Counted from the stretch's first letter, positions 41,151 through 50,289 are shown. The stretch: DNA of 64,000 nucleotides from JADJNY01 sp046349615 (GCA_046349615.1 JAXMBZ010000002.1:1-64000); one strand, 5' to 3'. Numbers and translations are program-made. The notes: generated by a model not told the origin, from the sequence alone.

Positions 41151-43529
41151 TCAGAGCGCGTTCGCCGTGGGATTCCACAGCGTGCGCTTCATCACGACCT
41201 GGTTCGGGTTGTCGACGTTGAGCATCTGCTTCGTGCGCTTGTCGTAGTTGACGCGCAGGCCGACCTGGTACGGCGAGCCCGGCACGAGCGACGACGCGGG
41301 CGTCCCCGCGCTGGCGCGCTTGCCCGGCGCGAGCAGACCGAGGTCGGGGCAGATCAGCGAGCCGTTCACCTCGAGGCGGCCCTTCATCGGCGAGACCCTG
41401 GGCACGATGCCGAAGATCGCGTTGTTCGTGTAGAGCAGGCCGTCGATCTGCACCGGCGTGTTCGTCGGGTGCTCGGCCTTGAACTCCTCGATCGCGCGCT
41501 CCTGCAACTCGTCCGTGATCCACCCGTCGCGCGGCGTCAGCGTGAGCAGCGCAGCGCGCGGCTCGCCCGTCGCCGGGTCGTAGAGGATCGGGTTCGTCGT
41601 GTCGTTCGGATCGACCATCGTGATCTGGTCGGGGTTCCAACCGAGCGGAACCTCCGCGTCGCCGATCCACGTGTTCGTGGACGCGTCGAAGTAGATGTTG
41701 CCGAGGTTGTAGATCGGCACCATGTCGCCCGGGCCGAACTGGTAGTAGCGCGGCACGTAGTCGGCGTCGTACGTCGGGTTCGTCACCGTCCACGTCGAGG
41801 GATCGCGCACGTCGTCGCCCGGGCCCGGGAGCATCGGCTGCGTGCGCGCCCATTCGCCGCGGTTGAAGAGCGAGACCTCGGCGAGCGGGAAGTTCCACGG
41901 GCTGTCCGGGTTCCCCGTCACGATCTCGTCCGCGCCGGGCGCGAGGCTCGGGCTCGGCATCAGGTAGTCGCCGATGAGCACGTTGCCGCCGCACGCGAGG
42001 CCGAGCACGTTGCGCGTGCCGTCCTGCGCGACGCCGAACGTGCGCGAACCCGTGGGGTGCGCCGGGTCGTCGCCCGGGAGCACGACCTGACCGTCGAGGT
42101 ACTGGAGGTCGCTCGGGACGTACACGTTGCCGCTGACGAGCAGCGTGCCCGAGCCCTTCACGTAGCCGTTGAGGATCAAGTCGCCGTCGATCGCGACCGT
42201 GCCGTCGAGCACGATCGGGTTCTCGCGCGTGCCGCTCAGGATCACATGGCCCGTCGTGTTCGAGCCGAGCGTCGCCTGGTTGCCCGTGTGGAACGCGGCG
42301 GTGTACTCCTCGTTCGTGTCGATCGGGTCCGCCGCGTTCGCCACGGTGATCACGCCGGAGCTGATCGTGCCTTCGGCCTCGCGCGCCTGCGCGTAGAACT
42401 CGGACGGGTCGACGCGGCGATTGCCCGCGCCCGTCGTCGTCGGAGCGTGCGTGACGGGGTCGATGCCGCCGTCGTCGCGGAACGGCGGCGGGAACTCGGT
42501 CGGGAGGTTGCCGTCGACCATGTCGGAGTAGTTCGACGGGTAGTTCAGATAGAGGTTCTCGCCCGCTTCGAGCGGCGTTCCGGCGGGCGAGAAGTTCGTC
42601 CACTGCGCGGTGCCGTCCTCGTTCTGCACGATGTTGCCGTTCGGGTCGAACACGCAGGGCTTCGACGATTGCGCGGCCCAGTTCGAGATCGGCACGCCGT
42701 TCTGGTTCGTCGCGTGACCGCGGATGTAGAGCGAGCCGGCGATGCGCGTGTCCGAGTCCCAGTCTCCGAACGCAGGCCGCCCGTCGCTGCGCAGCATCAA
42801 GCTCTCGAGCGCGCCGACCTTGACCTTGTGGAACGTGTTGTAGTCGGCCGAGTCCGTGTTCCACACGCGCTCCGCCGAGTCGACGACGGTGTGGCAGAAG
42901 ACGCAGTTCACGTTGTTCGCGAGGATGCCGTAGTCGAAGCCCTCGAACGGCGCGGGCTCGACCGTGTAGACGAGTTGCACCGAGCGCGCGAGCGCGGGCG
43001 TCGCGAGACCCTGTCCGCGACGCGTCGTCGCCTGGACGGTGACGAAGAGGCGCGTCGCGCCCGTTTCGTCGCGCCGCAGGACGCGCACGCCGTCGATCGT
43101 CACGCCGTCGAACACGGAGCGTCCCTGCGCGTCCGTCGGGATCGAGAGGCGCGCGAGCCACTCCGCACCCGCACCCGCGGCCGGCGCGCCGGGGTTCGTG
43201 TCCGCGGCGAGACCGATCGAGTCGAGGTAGCCGCGCAGCGTGCCGATGTTGCCGGCGGCGCCGCCCTCGGCGCGCACGTAGCTCGCCCAGATGTCCTGTG
43301 CCGCGAGCGCGCCGACGCTCTCGACCGCGCTCGTGAGGCGGTGGTCGTCGGACTGCGTGGTCACGACCTTCGAGCCGCCGACGCTCGCGGAGAGCATCGA
43401 GAGCCCGAACATCGTCAGCACGGAGAGCAGGATCAGCGCCGAGATCATCGCGGAGCCCCGCCGGCGCTTCTTCGCGGCGATCGCTCGGCGCGCGCGGCGC
43501 GAGGCTTCGGTGGTGGTGATTCGTTTCAT
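41151..43529 (-). CDS. PilX-like large pseudopilin-operon protein with CxxCH motif
   Basis: A 792-residue protein. The N-terminus is basic (RRARRAIAAKKRRRG) followed by the hydrophobic helix SAMISALILLSVLTMFGLSMLSAS, the PilX-N type IV pilus assembly pattern. From about residue 205 it reads ANNVNCVFCHT (C209-x2-C212-H213), a c-type heme attachment signature, then WNTDSADYNTFHKVKVGALESLMLR and several right-handed beta segments (IAGSLYIRG, VILSGTRENPIVLDGTVAIDGDLILNGYVKGSGTLLVSGNVYVP), resembling a beta-helix. It is the last gene of the pseudopilin operon. Whether heme is attached is unknown; the two Cys could instead form a disulfide or bind metal. Confidence 0.78.
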   Translation of the reverse strand: MKRITTTEASRRARRAIAAKKRRRGSAMISALILLSVLTMFGLSMLSASVGGSKVVTTQSDDHRLTSAVESVGALAAQDIWASYVRAEGGAAGNIGTLRGYLDSIGLAADTNPGAPAAGAGAEWLARLSIPTDAQGRSVFDGVTIDGVRVLRRDETGATRLFVTVQATTRRGQGLATPALARSVQLVYTVEPAPFEGFDYGILANNVNCVFCHTVVDSAERVWNTDSADYNTFHKVKVGALESLMLRSDGRPAFGDWDSDTRIAGSLYIRGHATNQNGVPISNWAAQSSKPCVFDPNGNIVQNEDGTAQWTNFSPAGTPLEAGENLYLNYPSNYSDMVDGNLPTEFPPPFRDDGGIDPVTHAPTTTGAGNRRVDPSEFYAQAREAEGTISSGVITVANAADPIDTNEEYTAAFHTGNQATLGSNTTGHVILSGTRENPIVLDGTVAIDGDLILNGYVKGSGTLLVSGNVYVPSDLQYLDGQVVLPGDDPAHPTGSRTFGVAQDGTRNVLGLACGGNVLIGDYLMPSPSLAPGADEIVTGNPDSPWNFPLAEVSLFNRGEWARTQPMLPGPGDDVRDPSTWTVTNPTYDADYVPRYYQFGPGDMVPIYNLGNIYFDASTNTWIGDAEVPLGWNPDQITMVDPNDTTNPILYDPATGEPRAALLTLTPRDGWITDELQERAIEEFKAEHPTNTPVQIDGLLYTNNAIFGIVPRVSPMKGRLEVNGSLICPDLGLLAPGKRASAGTPASSLVPGSPYQVGLRVNYDKRTKQMLNVDNPNQVVMKRTLWNPTANAL

Positions 43530-43632
43530 AAGTGGCCTCCTCCCAATCCTTCGTTCGTCTGCCGCCCTGCGCGGCGTCTCCCTCGTCTCGCGGAGCGACG
43601 CGCCCTCACGCGCCGCTGCCGCGCTCCCGCGC

Positions 43633-44661
43633 TCAACCCTCGGGGTCGTTGCGCAGGAAGATCACGGTCTCGACCTTGCGGACGATCGGCGCGTCCTCGC
43701 GGCTCCTGCCGAGCACGAAGATGCGCACCGAGAGCTCGCGCCGAGTCCCGTCCCACAGGAAGATCGGGTCCTCGAAGCCGTCGCCGTCGAGGTCCGCTCC
43801 CGGGCGTCCGCGCTCCTGCAGCACGCACGTCGGCGAGAGTCCGACGTCGTCGCCGGGCGCGTTCGGCGCGTCCGTGTCCCACGTGCGGCGGCGGATCTGT
43901 CCGACGTCGAACACGTCGTTCGTGTCGCCGTCCTCGTTCAAGTCGTCGCCCGTGCGCGCCTCGACGTACTCGTTGCCGGGCACGAACACGAGCGCGCTCC
44001 AACCGCTCGCGATCGGCGTCCCGCGCACGGTCGCGCCCCAGCGCAGACCGTCGCCGTCGAGGAAGTCGTTCCCGCCGGCCGGGTCCGTCGGCGTGCGGTA
44101 GCTGAACCCCGTGCCGTCCCCGCGGAAGAACACCGTGCGGCCGCCGATCCGCGCGCGACCGTCGAACAGGTTCGCGGCCGGGTTCGTCTGCAGCGCGATC
44201 GGCTCCGCGAGCCCGCCCCAGAGGAGCTCGCCGTTCGCCGCGTGCGACGCGGCGTTCGTGCCCATCACGCCGCGGTCGAGCCGCACGAACGTGTCGCTCG
44301 TGATCGTCGCGTAGCCGACGCGCTCCGCGCCGTTCGTCCCGCGCGACAGCAACAGGTAGCCTTCGGGCGGGAAGCCGAGCGTCGAGCTGACGCGCATCGA
44401 CGCCGAGTCGTTCGAGCCGAGCGCGTTCACGAGCGTCGCCGTCGGCGAGGCGCCGCGCGCGTCGGCGAGCTCGCGCTCGAGGCCGTGGAGCATCGACTGC
44501 GCCCGCGATTCGGCGACGGAGATGCCGAGCGCGGACTGCGAGACCTGCGCGTCCTGCTGGAGGAGCGCGTAGCTCGAGAGGAGCACCACGGAGAAGAGGC
44601 TCGCTGCGATCAACGCCTCGGTGAGCGTGAAGCCCGCGTGCGGATGGTTCGGTCGACGCAT
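43633..44661 (-). CDS. PilW-like pseudopilin
   Basis: A 342-residue protein with a class III prepilin leader: a short basic start, then the Gly before GFTLTEALIAASLFSVVLLSSYALLQQ, to be cut by prepilin peptidase and N-methylated on Phe. The rest is a beta-rich globular part with calcium-like loops (GDDLNEDGDTNDVFD, GADLDGDGFEDPI). It sits 11 bases after the preceding pseudopilin gene and 103 before the PilX-like gene, forming one operon. It should be a minor pseudopilin of a type IV pilus or type II secretion-like system; no assembly ATPase or secretin is in the window. Confidence 0.85.
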   Translation of the reverse strand: MRRPNHPHAGFTLTEALIAASLFSVVLLSSYALLQQDAQVSQSALGISVAESRAQSMLHGLERELADARGASPTATLVNALGSNDSASMRVSSTLGFPPEGYLLLSRGTNGAERVGYATITSDTFVRLDRGVMGTNAASHAANGELLWGGLAEPIALQTNPAANLFDGRARIGGRTVFFRGDGTGFSYRTPTDPAGGNDFLDGDGLRWGATVRGTPIASGWSALVFVPGNEYVEARTGDDLNEDGDTNDVFDVGQIRRRTWDTDAPNAPGDDVGLSPTCVLQERGRPGADLDGDGFEDPIFLWDGTRRELSVRIFVLGRSREDAPIVRKVETVIFLRNDPEG

Positions 44662-44672
44662 GGTGGTGGTGC

Positions 44673-45230
44673 TCAGAAGCGCGCGAGGTAGAAGGCGTGG
44701 ACGATCTCGGAGTTGCCCGCGGCGCCGTGCCAACGAGCACGGACGACCACGGGGAACACGCGCGCGGTGGTGGACACGTCGGCGCTCGTCGCGGCGCCGT
44801 CGCCGTCGAGGTCGCGCGGAAGGCCGAGCTGCGTCCCGAGCGCCGCGTCGGTCGTCGTCTCGTCCGTGACGAGCTCGACGGTGCCGACACTCGCCGCGCC
44901 TTCGCGCGCCGTCAGCTCCTGAACGTCGAACGTCGGTCCGACCTCGCCGCCCGCCGCAAGGCCGCCGAGCACGACGGCGTTCCAACCCGCGGGGTCGGTC
45001 GTGCCGCGGTCGGCGAGCGACTGGAGGCGTTCGGAGACGGCGCGCACCGCGTTCTGCGCGAGCATGCGCTCGCGGGTCACGCGCCGCAGCCCCGCCATCT
45101 TCAAGGTCGAGGCCGTCGCGGCGAGCAACGCCACGAGGAGCACCGTGATCGACAGCGTCACTTCGAGCAGGGAGAACCCGCCCGTCGTTCGCCGCGTGCG
45201 CGCACGGCCGTGGGCCGTGAGCCCCTGCAT
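44673..45230 (-). CDS. PilV-like pseudopilin
   Basis: A 185-residue prepilin-like protein. A 17-residue basic leader ends in TGG, followed by FSLLEVTLSITVLLVALLAATASTLKMAGL with the required Glu at position 5 of the mature part. The soluble domain is short (to HAFYLARF). It is the first gene of the three-gene pseudopilin operon; AGGA lies 6 bases before the ATG at 45230. The upstream 299 bases are shared with the divergent SDR gene and should hold both promoters. Confidence 0.83.
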   Translation of the reverse strand: MQGLTAHGRARTRRTTGGFSLLEVTLSITVLLVALLAATASTLKMAGLRRVTRERMLAQNAVRAVSERLQSLADRGTTDPAGWNAVVLGGLAAGGEVGPTFDVQELTAREGAASVGTVELVTDETTTDAALGTQLGLPRDLDGDGAATSADVSTTARVFPVVVRARWHGAAGNSEIVHAFYLARF

Positions 45231-45529
45231 GAGTCGTCCTGCCACGTGAACTCTCCCGCGCCCGGCTGCCGACCGGACCCTGCGCGTTTCGGCGTGCGGA
45301 GACGGTGCTCTTGAAGGAAATCGCAAATCGACCGTTCGGTGCCCCGGGCCTGCGGCGTCCGGGCGCTCGATGCGCCGCTCGGTCCGGGCTCCCTGCGTCG
45401 CCTGCACCGCGCTCGGCCCGAGCTGCCTGCGTCCCGCGCACCGGTCGTCCCGTGCTCGCGACGCGGGAGCGAGCCTTCCGCGCGGGTCGGAGCGTTGAGC
45501 GCGCGCCCCGGTCCGGTCACGATGCGCGC

Positions 45530-46318
45530 ATGGAGTCAGGAAGGCGTTTCCAAGGGAAGAACTTCGTCGTGACGGGCGCCGGAACCGGCATCGGGCGCGC
45601 GATCGCACTGCGCCTCGCGGGCGAGGGCGCCGCGCTCGCGTTGATCGCGCGTCGGCGTGCCCCGCTCGACGAGACCGCGCGCGCGATCGTCGCCGCGGGC
45701 GGACGCGCGCCGAGCGTGTTCCCCGCGGACGTGCGCGACGCGGCGTCCGTGCGCGCGGCGTTCGCGGCGGCACGTGCCGCGCACGGACGACTGCACGCGC
45801 TCGTCGCGAACAGCGGCATCGGCGGGCCGAACGCGCCGGGTGCGGAGGACCGCTTCGAGGAACTCGTCGCGACGAACCTCGTCGGCACGTACCACACCTT
45901 GCGCGGGGCGCAGGCGGAGCTCGCGCCCGGGCCCGCGACGCGCCACCTCGTCGTCGTGTCGTCGATCCTCGCGCGCCTCGGCGTCGCCGGCTACACGGGC
46001 TACTGCGCGAGCAAGGCGGGCCTGCTCGGCCTCGTGCGCGCGCTCGCGATGGAACTCGCGCCGGACAACGTGCAGGTGAACGCGGTGCTCCCGGGCTGGG
46101 TCGACACGGAGATGGCGCGCGAGGGACTCGAGGGGATGGCGCAGGCGATGGGGACGGACCTCGCGGGCGCGAAGCACGCCGCGCTGCAGGCCGTGCCGCT
46201 GCGCCGCTTCGCCGATCCCAAGGACGTCGCGGGCCTGGTCGCCTGGCTCCTCTCGGACGACGCACGCGGCGTCACCGGCGCGAGCCTCGACATGAACAAC
46301 GGGGCGTTGATGAGCTGA
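45530..46318 (+). CDS. short-chain dehydrogenase/reductase
   Basis: A 262-residue classical SDR. The cofactor motif is VVTGAGTGIGRAIALRLAGEG, the structural motif is LVANSGIGG (in place of NNAG), catalytic residues are Ser in VVVSSILARLG, Tyr and Lys in YTGYCASKAG, and PGWVDTEM follows. The Asp/Arg choice after beta-2 (IARRRAPLDE) suggests NADP. The substrate is unknown; it resembles FabG-type 3-oxoacyl reductases and many sugar or alcohol dehydrogenases. The gene stands alone and a hairpin follows it. Confidence 0.9.
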   Translation: MESGRRFQGKNFVVTGAGTGIGRAIALRLAGEGAALALIARRRAPLDETARAIVAAGGRAPSVFPADVRDAASVRAAFAAARAAHGRLHALVANSGIGGPNAPGAEDRFEELVATNLVGTYHTLRGAQAELAPGPATRHLVVVSSILARLGVAGYTGYCASKAGLLGLVRALAMELAPDNVQVNAVLPGWVDTEMAREGLEGMAQAMGTDLAGAKHAALQAVPLRRFADPKDVAGLVAWLLSDDARGVTGASLDMNNGALMS

Positions 46319-46369
46319 CGTGGCGCCGCGACGGATCGATCGCGTCCGCGGGCGCCGCCGAAACGCACA

Positions 46370-46403
46370 CCGCCCGCCGCGGAGGGAACTCCGGGGCGGG
46401 CGG
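46370..46403. terminator. long hairpin between SDR and rho
   Basis: CCGCCCGCC-g-CGGAG / loop GGAA / CTCCG-g-GGCGGGCGG forms 14 pairs with one internal mismatch between the convergent SDR and rho genes. It is likely a bidirectional terminator; no T-run is present. Confidence 0.6.
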
Positions 46404-46422
46404 CGTCGTTCGGAGCGCGTTC

Positions 46423-47922
46423 TCAGCCGATCGTGAGCAGGAACTCGCCGTTCACGCGCGTCTTCTTCATCTTCTGGAGGAGCATCTCCATCGACTCGAC
46501 GGGGTCCATCTCGTTGAGGACCTTGCGCAGCATCCAGATGCGCTTCATCTCCTCGGGCGTGAAGAGCAGCTCTTCCTTGCGCGTGCCCGAGCGGTTGATG
46601 TCGATCGCGGGGAAGATGCGGCGGTCGGAGAGCCGGCGGTCGAGCACGAGCTCCATGTTCCCCGTGCCCTTGAACTCCTCGAAGATGAGCTCGTCCATCT
46701 TCGAGCCGGTCTCGATCAGCGCCGTCGCGAGGATCGTCAGCGAGCCGCCGCCCTCGATGTTGCGCGCCGCGCCGAAGAACTTCTTCGGGAACTGGAGCGC
46801 GCTCGCCTCCATGCCGCCCGAGAGCAGCTTGCCGTTGCTCGGCGCCTCGACGTTGCTCGCGCGCGCGAGGCGCGTGATCGAGTCGAGCAGGATCACGACG
46901 TGCTCGCCCGCTTCGACGAGGCAGCGCGCCTTGTGCATCACCATCTCGGCGACGGCGAGGTGGCGCGACGCCGACTCGTCGAAGGTCGAGCTCACGATCT
47001 CGCGCTTCCCTTCCGGGATCATGCGCTCGAAGTCGGTCACTTCCTCCGGACGCTCGTCGACGAGCAGGATGATCAGGTGCGCGTCGGGCGCGTTGTGGAC
47101 GATCGAGTTCGCGAGCATCTGGAGCAGGATCGTCTTGCCCGTGCGCGGCGGCGCGACGATCAGCCCGCGCTGACCGCGGCCGATCGGCGTGATCAGGTCG
47201 ACGATGCGCATCTCGAGCGGGTTGTCCTTCGCGCCCTCGAGCAGGATGCGCTGCTCGGGGTAGAGCGGGACGAGCTCCTTGAAAGGCGCGCGCGTCTTCG
47301 CCTTCTCCGGGTCGTGCCGGTCGATCGTCTCGATGTCGTGGAGCGCGAGGTACTTCTCGCCTTCCTTCGGGACGCGGAGGCGGCCGACGATCGTCATGCC
47401 GGGCACGAGCGCGTACTTCTGGACGAGCGAGGGCGGCACGTACACGTCGTCGGTCGACGGCATGTAGTCGTAGTGCTGTGAGCGCAGGAAGCCGTGGCCG
47501 TCCTGCGTCGAGTAGACGCCTTCGACGATCACGGGGATGCGGTTCTTCAGGCGCTGGCCGGTGATCGCCCAGATCAGGTCGCGGCGGTTCCGGTTCGAGG
47601 CGAGCTCGACCTTCTCTTCCTCGACGATCTCGTGGAGGTCCGAGAGGTTCTTCTTCTGCAGCTCGGCGTGCTGCACGGGCTTCGGCTTCGTGCGCTTCGC
47701 CGGTGCGAGCACGGCGGCCTCGAGCTCCGCGAGCTGCTCCTCGGTGAGGTCCTGCGGGAGCCCCGCGACGTCGATCTCGATGCGCTCGATCGCCGGCGCG
47801 CCGCCGCTCGGACGTCGGAACGGCGGCGGTCCACCTCCGCCGCCTCCGCCACCACCTCCTCCGCCGCCCTGGGGGTTGTTGTGGAACTGCTTGTACTTCT
47901 TGAAACGATTCTTCTTGCCCAT
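46423..47922 (-). CDS. rho: transcription termination factor Rho with poly-Gly insertion
   Basis: A 499-residue Rho. The N-terminal 45 residues are extra: MGKKNRFKKYKQFHNNPQ and a 13-Gly run, then Pro/Arg. The Rho-N (KKNLSDLHEIVEEEKVE), RNA-binding cold-shock part (GVYSTQDGHGFLRSQHYDYMPSTDDVYVP), P-loop (APPRTGKTILLQ), Walker B (LIILLVDERPEEVTDF), R-loop/Arg-finger region (DSITRLARA) and the secondary RNA-binding SGGMEASALQFPKKFFGAARN are complete. It is an RNA helicase that ends transcripts. The poly-Gly tract is encoded by a GGC/GGT/GGA repeat and may vary in length. Confidence 0.97.
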   Translation of the reverse strand: MGKKNRFKKYKQFHNNPQGGGGGGGGGGGGGPPPFRRPSGGAPAIERIEIDVAGLPQDLTEEQLAELEAAVLAPAKRTKPKPVQHAELQKKNLSDLHEIVEEEKVELASNRNRRDLIWAITGQRLKNRIPVIVEGVYSTQDGHGFLRSQHYDYMPSTDDVYVPPSLVQKYALVPGMTIVGRLRVPKEGEKYLALHDIETIDRHDPEKAKTRAPFKELVPLYPEQRILLEGAKDNPLEMRIVDLITPIGRGQRGLIVAPPRTGKTILLQMLANSIVHNAPDAHLIILLVDERPEEVTDFERMIPEGKREIVSSTFDESASRHLAVAEMVMHKARCLVEAGEHVVILLDSITRLARASNVEAPSNGKLLSGGMEASALQFPKKFFGAARNIEGGGSLTILATALIETGSKMDELIFEEFKGTGNMELVLDRRLSDRRIFPAIDINRSGTRKEELLFTPEEMKRIWMLRKVLNEMDPVESMEMLLQKMKKTRVNGEFLLTIG

Positions 47923-47979
47923 CGTGGGGGAATCGAAGCCGGGAGGCGTGGGGGAGAGGGAGGACGCCGCGCGGCGGCG

Positions 47980-48624
47980 TCAGGAATTCGAGGCGCGCTC
48001 GGCGAGCGCGCGCTGCACGGCCGCTTCGAGCTCGGCCGCGGTGCCTTCGTTCGAGAGCACGACGTCCGCCAGGGCGCGCTTCTCGGAGAGCGGTCGTTGA
48101 GCCCGCTCGCGCCGCTCGACCTCGCCGGGCTTCCAGCCTCGAGATGTTTGGGCGCGGGCGTCGCGTGTTTCCAAGCTCGCGTCCACGAACCAGAGCTCGT
48201 GGCAGCGGGAGAGGAGCCCGTGCTGGGCCTCGTTCTCGACGAGGAGGGGGACGTCCAGCACGACGCGCGGGACTCCGCGCGCGAGCGCGGCCTCCACGGC
48301 GCGGCGTATCCTGTCACGGACGCGGGGGTGCGTCAAAGCCTCGAGCTTCGCGCGCTCCGCCGGAGCGGAGAACACGCGCGCGGCGAGCGCCTCGCGATCC
48401 GGCTCGCCGTCGGGGCGCAGCGCCCACGGGCCGAAGGTCGCGACGAGCTCGCGCTTCACCTCGTCCGAGGCGAGCACGAGGCGCGCCTCGTGGTCCGCGT
48501 CGACGACGACGCCGTCCGAGCCCGCGAGCGCCCGGGCGACGACCGACTTGCCCGACGCGATCCCGCCGAGCACCCCGAGGATGCGCGTCGGGCCGGTTTG
48601 GAGCGGGCGCGTCGTGCGCGGCAT
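47980..48624 (-). CDS. coaE: dephospho-CoA kinase
   Basis: A 214-residue P-loop kinase of CoA biosynthesis, phosphorylating dephospho-CoA. The phosphate loop is ILGVLGGIASGKSVVARAL, followed by DGVVVDADHEARLVLA, THPRVRDRIRRAVE and the conserved VPLLVENEAQHGLLSRCHELWFVDA. The start at 48624 is chosen because the frame before it has no conserved sequence. It lies 57 bases upstream of rho on the same strand. Confidence 0.93.
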   Translation of the reverse strand: MPRTTRPLQTGPTRILGVLGGIASGKSVVARALAGSDGVVVDADHEARLVLASDEVKRELVATFGPWALRPDGEPDREALAARVFSAPAERAKLEALTHPRVRDRIRRAVEAALARGVPRVVLDVPLLVENEAQHGLLSRCHELWFVDASLETRDARAQTSRGWKPGEVERRERAQRPLSEKRALADVVLSNEGTAAELEAAVQRALAERASNS

Positions 48625-48981
48625 GGAGTCTCTGCGAAACCGAGGTGGGGGGGCGAGGTAGGACGCTCGCCGGTCGCCGGACCCCGCGGGTCCACGGCCG
48701 CCCCAGCGGGAGTCCCCCCAAGGCGCGAGCGCGGCCCAGGTTACGGGTCCGCGCGAGCCCTTCAAGCGCCTCGAAACGCTTGCCGGACGGCTCCCGCTCG
48801 GGTATCAACATGCCCCCTCCCGACACGGCCCCGCGTGGTGCCCGCGTCGCTCTCTCCCCGTGACTCCGGACGCCGCGTGCGCCGCCCACGGATCCCCCCC
48901 AACGAGTCCCCCTCCTCCGGCTCCGCGACCGCCCCGCGTCGCGCCGAACCGGAGCGCCCTCCGAGTCTGAGGTACAGATCG
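48625..48981. other. divergent intergenic region coaE / BRCT-like gene
   Basis: No gene is supported in these 357 bases. It must carry the promoters of coaE and of the coiled-coil gene. A possible minus-strand -10 (TACCTC near 48655-48660) and a plus-strand TATCAA at 48803-48808 are seen without good -35 boxes. Several C-runs flank the second site. Confidence 0.4.
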
Positions 48982-50235
48982 ATGAAGCGTTCCCAACGCG
49001 GTATGGCCAAGATCAGCGTGGTCTGGGCGATCTGCCTGTTCATGGCCTTCGCCGCCGCCGCCGTCGCCTACGTCCTCTCGAACCAGGAAGCCGCTGCGCA
49101 GCGCGACCTCGCCGTGCAGTACGAGACGAAGATGAAGAAGGCGGAGAGCGAGCGTGACGCTCTCAACGCCTACGTGCTCGACGTCTCGAAGAAGGCCGGC
49201 TTCGGCGACCCGACCAACCCGTCGCGCATGGACGCGAAGACGATCGAGGACAGCATGAAGTTCTTGAAGGAGAACTTCCCTCAGATCGAGGCGTCGGCGA
49301 CGACCATCCAGAAGGCGCTGCCGTACACGGTCGACGCCTACAAGGCCGAGAAGAAGAAGGCCGAGGAAGCCGAGGCGAAGGCCGCGCAGCTCGCGAGCGA
49401 GAACGCCTCGATCCGCGGCAACGTGGACACGATCAAGTCGGACATGGAGAAGCAGCTCGGCGATCTGCGCCGCCAGCTCTCCGACAGCGAGACGTCCTTC
49501 AACGACCAGAAGGCGGAGCTCGAGCGCCAGCTCGCCGAGCGCACCTCGACCTGGACGAGCACCGACCAGGCGAAGCAGGCCGCGCTGCGCGAAATCGAAG
49601 AGACCAAGCGCAAGGCGGCGCTCGAAGCCGATGCGTGGCGCACGCGCATGGCCGAGGCGGAGCGCAAGCTGACGCCGTTCACGAAGGAGCCCGAGGCCGC
49701 CGACGGCAAGGTCCTGTCGATCTCGCCCGAGCTCAAGCTCGGCTGGATCAACATCGGCGCCAAGAACCGTCTCGCGAAGGGCATGCGCTTCCGCGTCGTC
49801 GACGGTCAGCACGGCTCGACCAAGGTCAAGGGCTGGTGCGAGGTCACGAACGTCGAGAAGGAGATGGCCGAGGTCACCTTCTCGGGCCAGGTCGACCCGT
49901 TCGATCCGCCGGTCGTCGGCGACGTCGTGTTCAACCCGCTGTTCGACCCGAAGGGTGAGCGCAGCGCGGTCCTGATCGGCCGCTTCAGCGGCGCGCTCTC
50001 CGAGGAATCGCTCCGCGCGCTCCTCAAGAGCATGAACATCTCGGTCACCAAGTCGATCGAGAAGACGACCGACTTCCTCATCGTCGGCGGCGAGATGTAC
50101 ACCGACCCCGAGAACGGTCAGCCGCTCGAGACGCCCGTTCAGCCGAGCGACCTGCCGATCTTCAAGGAAGCGCAGGCGGAAGGCGTGCAGATCGTCGCGC
50201 TGAAGGAACTGCGCCAGTACTTCGCCGCGAACTGA
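48982..50235 (+). CDS. membrane-anchored coiled-coil protein with BRCT-like C-terminus
   Basis: A 417-residue protein. One membrane helix (residues 11-33, ISVVWAICLFMAFAAAAVAYVLS) is followed by a long coiled coil (about 36-230, with two rich Lys/Glu/Ala stretches), a beta domain (240-325, LSISPELKLGWINIGAKNRLAKGMRFRVVDG) and a C-terminal segment (328-414) that reads like a BRCT domain: AVLIGRFSGALSEESLRALLKSMNISVTKSIEKTTDFLIVGG and FKEAQAEGVQIVALKELRQYF. BRCT domains usually bind phosphopeptides or DNA ends inside the cytoplasm, so its place on an anchored protein is odd. Orientation is not known. GAGG near the ATG may be the ribosome site. Confidence 0.72.
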   Translation: MKRSQRGMAKISVVWAICLFMAFAAAAVAYVLSNQEAAAQRDLAVQYETKMKKAESERDALNAYVLDVSKKAGFGDPTNPSRMDAKTIEDSMKFLKENFPQIEASATTIQKALPYTVDAYKAEKKKAEEAEAKAAQLASENASIRGNVDTIKSDMEKQLGDLRRQLSDSETSFNDQKAELERQLAERTSTWTSTDQAKQAALREIEETKRKAALEADAWRTRMAEAERKLTPFTKEPEAADGKVLSISPELKLGWINIGAKNRLAKGMRFRVVDGQHGSTKVKGWCEVTNVEKEMAEVTFSGQVDPFDPPVVGDVVFNPLFDPKGERSAVLIGRFSGALSEESLRALLKSMNISVTKSIEKTTDFLIVGGEMYTDPENGQPLETPVQPSDLPIFKEAQAEGVQIVALKELRQYFAAN

Positions 50236-50261
50236 ACCACGCTCCACGGCGTGCTTGATCT

Positions 50262-50289
50262 CGAGACGGGCGGGCGACCGCCCGTCTCG
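50262..50289. terminator. perfect 12-bp hairpin after BRCT-like gene
   Basis: CGAGACGGGCGG (50262-50273), loop GCGA, CCGCCCGTCTCG (50278-50289), followed by CGTTTCCCC. It starts 26 bases after the stop at 50235 and is a strong intrinsic-terminator candidate apart from the short T-run. Confidence 0.7.

Noticed and set aside
40838..41221. Ala-Asn repeat peptide encoded by the 9-bp minisatellite
   Set aside because: No start with a ribosome site, no export signal, and all three frames are open because of the repeat, so coding is not supported.
45231..45400. Sigma-54 promoter for the pseudopilin operon
   Set aside because: A GGGGCACC...TTGC pair is visible on the minus strand but the GG-GC spacing is not 10 bases, so the consensus is not met.
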